DNA from: a virus
IMG/VR virus record: IMGVR_UViG_3300030118_000662
Location: 1 to 30,497 of that record
Reading direction: 5' to 3' (one strand)
Length of the DNA: 30,497 bases
The notes beneath the pieces are model-generated. The model did no database searches. It was not told the DNA's origin and worked only from the letters and a program-made list of their open reading frames with translations. Every line of letters starts with the position of its first letter. Position 1 is the first letter of the stretch. Positions 29,551-30,497 of the stretch are shown piece by piece. Made by a program: the position numbers and the translations under genes.

Positions 29551-30497
29551 TAATATGCAGCCTCCTTATTCCAAGTAAGTTTTTTAAATGATTTAAAATA
29601 ATCTATTGTTTCTTCAAGACCATTATCAAGTGAAACTGTTGGCAACCAATCTAAAGTTTCTTTTGCCAATGTTATATCGGGATTTCTTCTTTGTGGGTCA
29701 TCTTCTGGTAGAGGTAAATTTACATGGGGCAATGCAGAATTAATTTTATTAGATATTCGCATGGCTAATTCATTTACTGTTATTTCTACTGGATTGCCTA
29801 AATTTATTGGTTTTGTGCAATCTGAATCCATAAGTTTTTTTAGACCAGCAACCATATCATCTACATAACAAAAGCACCTTGTTTGTGTTCCTGTTCCATA
29901 AACAGTAATTGGTTTATTAGCTAACGCTTGTGTAATAAAGTTACTTACTACTCTGCCATCATTTTTTAACATTCTTGGTCCATAAGTGTTAAATATACGA
30001 GCTATACGAATTTGTACATTATTAATTCTCTTGTAATCTGTCATAAGTGTTTCGGATATTCTTTTGCCCTCGTCATAACAAGCACGAGGTCCAATAGTAT
30101 TAACATTGCCAAGATAATATTCTGGCTGAGGATGTATTTGTGGGTCGCCATAAATTTCAGATGTACTTGTAAAAAGCATTCTTGCACCAGATCTCTTAGC
30201 CAATCCGAGCATATTATATGTACCAAAAAAGCTAGTTTTTATGGTCTTTATGGGATTTATTTGGTACTGAACAGGACTTGCTGGACAAGCTAAATGCCAA
30301 ATGCGGTCAACTTCTAACAGAATGGGCTCAATTACATCATGTCTTATCAGTTCAAAGTTCTTGTGACCAATCAGATGGGCAACATTTCTTTTTTTGCCAG
30401 TATGGAAATTATCAAGACAAATGACCTCTTGATTGTCTTTTATTAACGAGTCGCATAGGTGTGAACCAAGAAATCCAGCACCACCAGTAACTAAGTG
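29550..30497 (-). CDS. UDP-glucuronate decarboxylase (UXS-type), partial at window edge
   Basis: The frame is open to the window edge, so 315 residues are visible and only the extreme N-terminus is missing; the ATG at 30212 is internal. The NAD-binding motif [12 protein letters not shown], then [29 protein letters not shown], the [17 protein letters not shown] segment, and the catalytic Tyr-x-x-x-Lys (YDEGK at 141-145 of the visible part) are the hallmarks of UDP-glucuronate decarboxylase (UDP-xylose synthase) of the short-chain dehydrogenase family. It converts UDP-glucuronate to UDP-xylose. Its TAA overlaps the ATG of the ParB-like gene, so it is coupled to the modification cluster. A cell-surface sugar role is the alternative. 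Confidence 0.87.
   Translation of the reverse strand, partial: HLVTGGAGFLGSHLCDSLIKDNQEVICLDNFHTGKKRNVAHLIGHKNFELIRHDVIEPILLEVDRIWHLACPASPVQYQINPIKTIKTSFFGTYNMLGLAKRSGARMLFTSTSEIYGDPQIHPQPEYYLGNVNTIGPRACYDEGKRISETLMTDYKRINNVQIRIARIFNTYGPRMLKNDGRVVSNFITQALANKPITVYGTGTQTRCFCYVDDMVAGLKKLMDSDCTKPINLGNPVEITVNELAMRISNKINSALPHVNLPLPEDDPQRRNPDITLAKETLDWLPTVSLDNGLEETIDYFKSFKKLTWNKEAAY

Noticed and set aside
30041-30293. Open frames on both strands inside the UXS gene
   Set aside because: They overlap strongly conserved UXS motifs in the minus frame that is open to the window edge, so they are shadows.
1-30497. Integrase, transposase, tRNA genes, attachment sites or photosynthesis genes typical of cyanophage
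   Set aside because: I looked for these on both strands and found no sequence that supports any of them within the window.

Overview
The window is an AT-rich stretch of a tailed-phage genome, read almost entirely on the minus strand. From right to left it gives a complete packaging, head, neck and tail programme with lambda-like order: small and large terminase, portal, Mu F-like head protein, scaffold, major capsid protein, putative decoration protein, connectors, tail terminator, major tail protein, a G/GT chaperone pair, tape measure, and M, L, K, I and J tail-tip proteins, followed by a long series of fibre genes. A tape measure with lambda-type tip proteins, and no sheath or baseplate genes, points to a siphovirus. 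Several accessory proteins (tail chaperone, small lysine-rich proteins, signal-peptide proteins at the left end, multi-repeat fibres) resemble, from memory, proteins of marine cyanophages and related marine phages. A marine picocyanobacterial host is therefore my best guess, but it is not proven here.

Layout. 1-1390 (+): three overlapping genes, two with signal peptides at the gene junctions. 1387-1418: a hairpin between convergent genes. 1428-2741: small membrane, secreted or coiled-coil proteins, one of them on the plus strand. 2738-9006 (-): fibre assembly protein, a four-cysteine protein, three large fibres and two small fibre-associated proteins. 9028-16809 (-): tail tip and tape measure. 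16834-17808: G/GT chaperone with a -1 frameshift site, then the major tail protein. 17834-21403: neck and capsid. 21481-24258: scaffold, five small basic proteins, head morphogenesis protein. 24262-27362: portal and terminase. 27366-30497: a TET-associated-type glycosyltransferase, a protein with two ParB-like domains, and a UDP-glucuronate decarboxylase that runs off the right edge.

How the parts work together. Genes are tightly packed: at least ten junctions use a TAATG stop-start overlap and five use ATGA, so translational coupling is probably general. The most interesting assembly is the right-hand cluster. A nucleotide-sugar decarboxylase, a two-domain ParB-like protein and a glycosyltransferase of a family linked to phage DNA base hypermodification sit immediately upstream of the terminase in one coupled run. 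This suggests a sugar-decorated genome, possibly with a pentose, recognised around the time of packaging. No replication genes, integrase, endolysin, tRNA, CRISPR or insertion sequence was recognised in the window.
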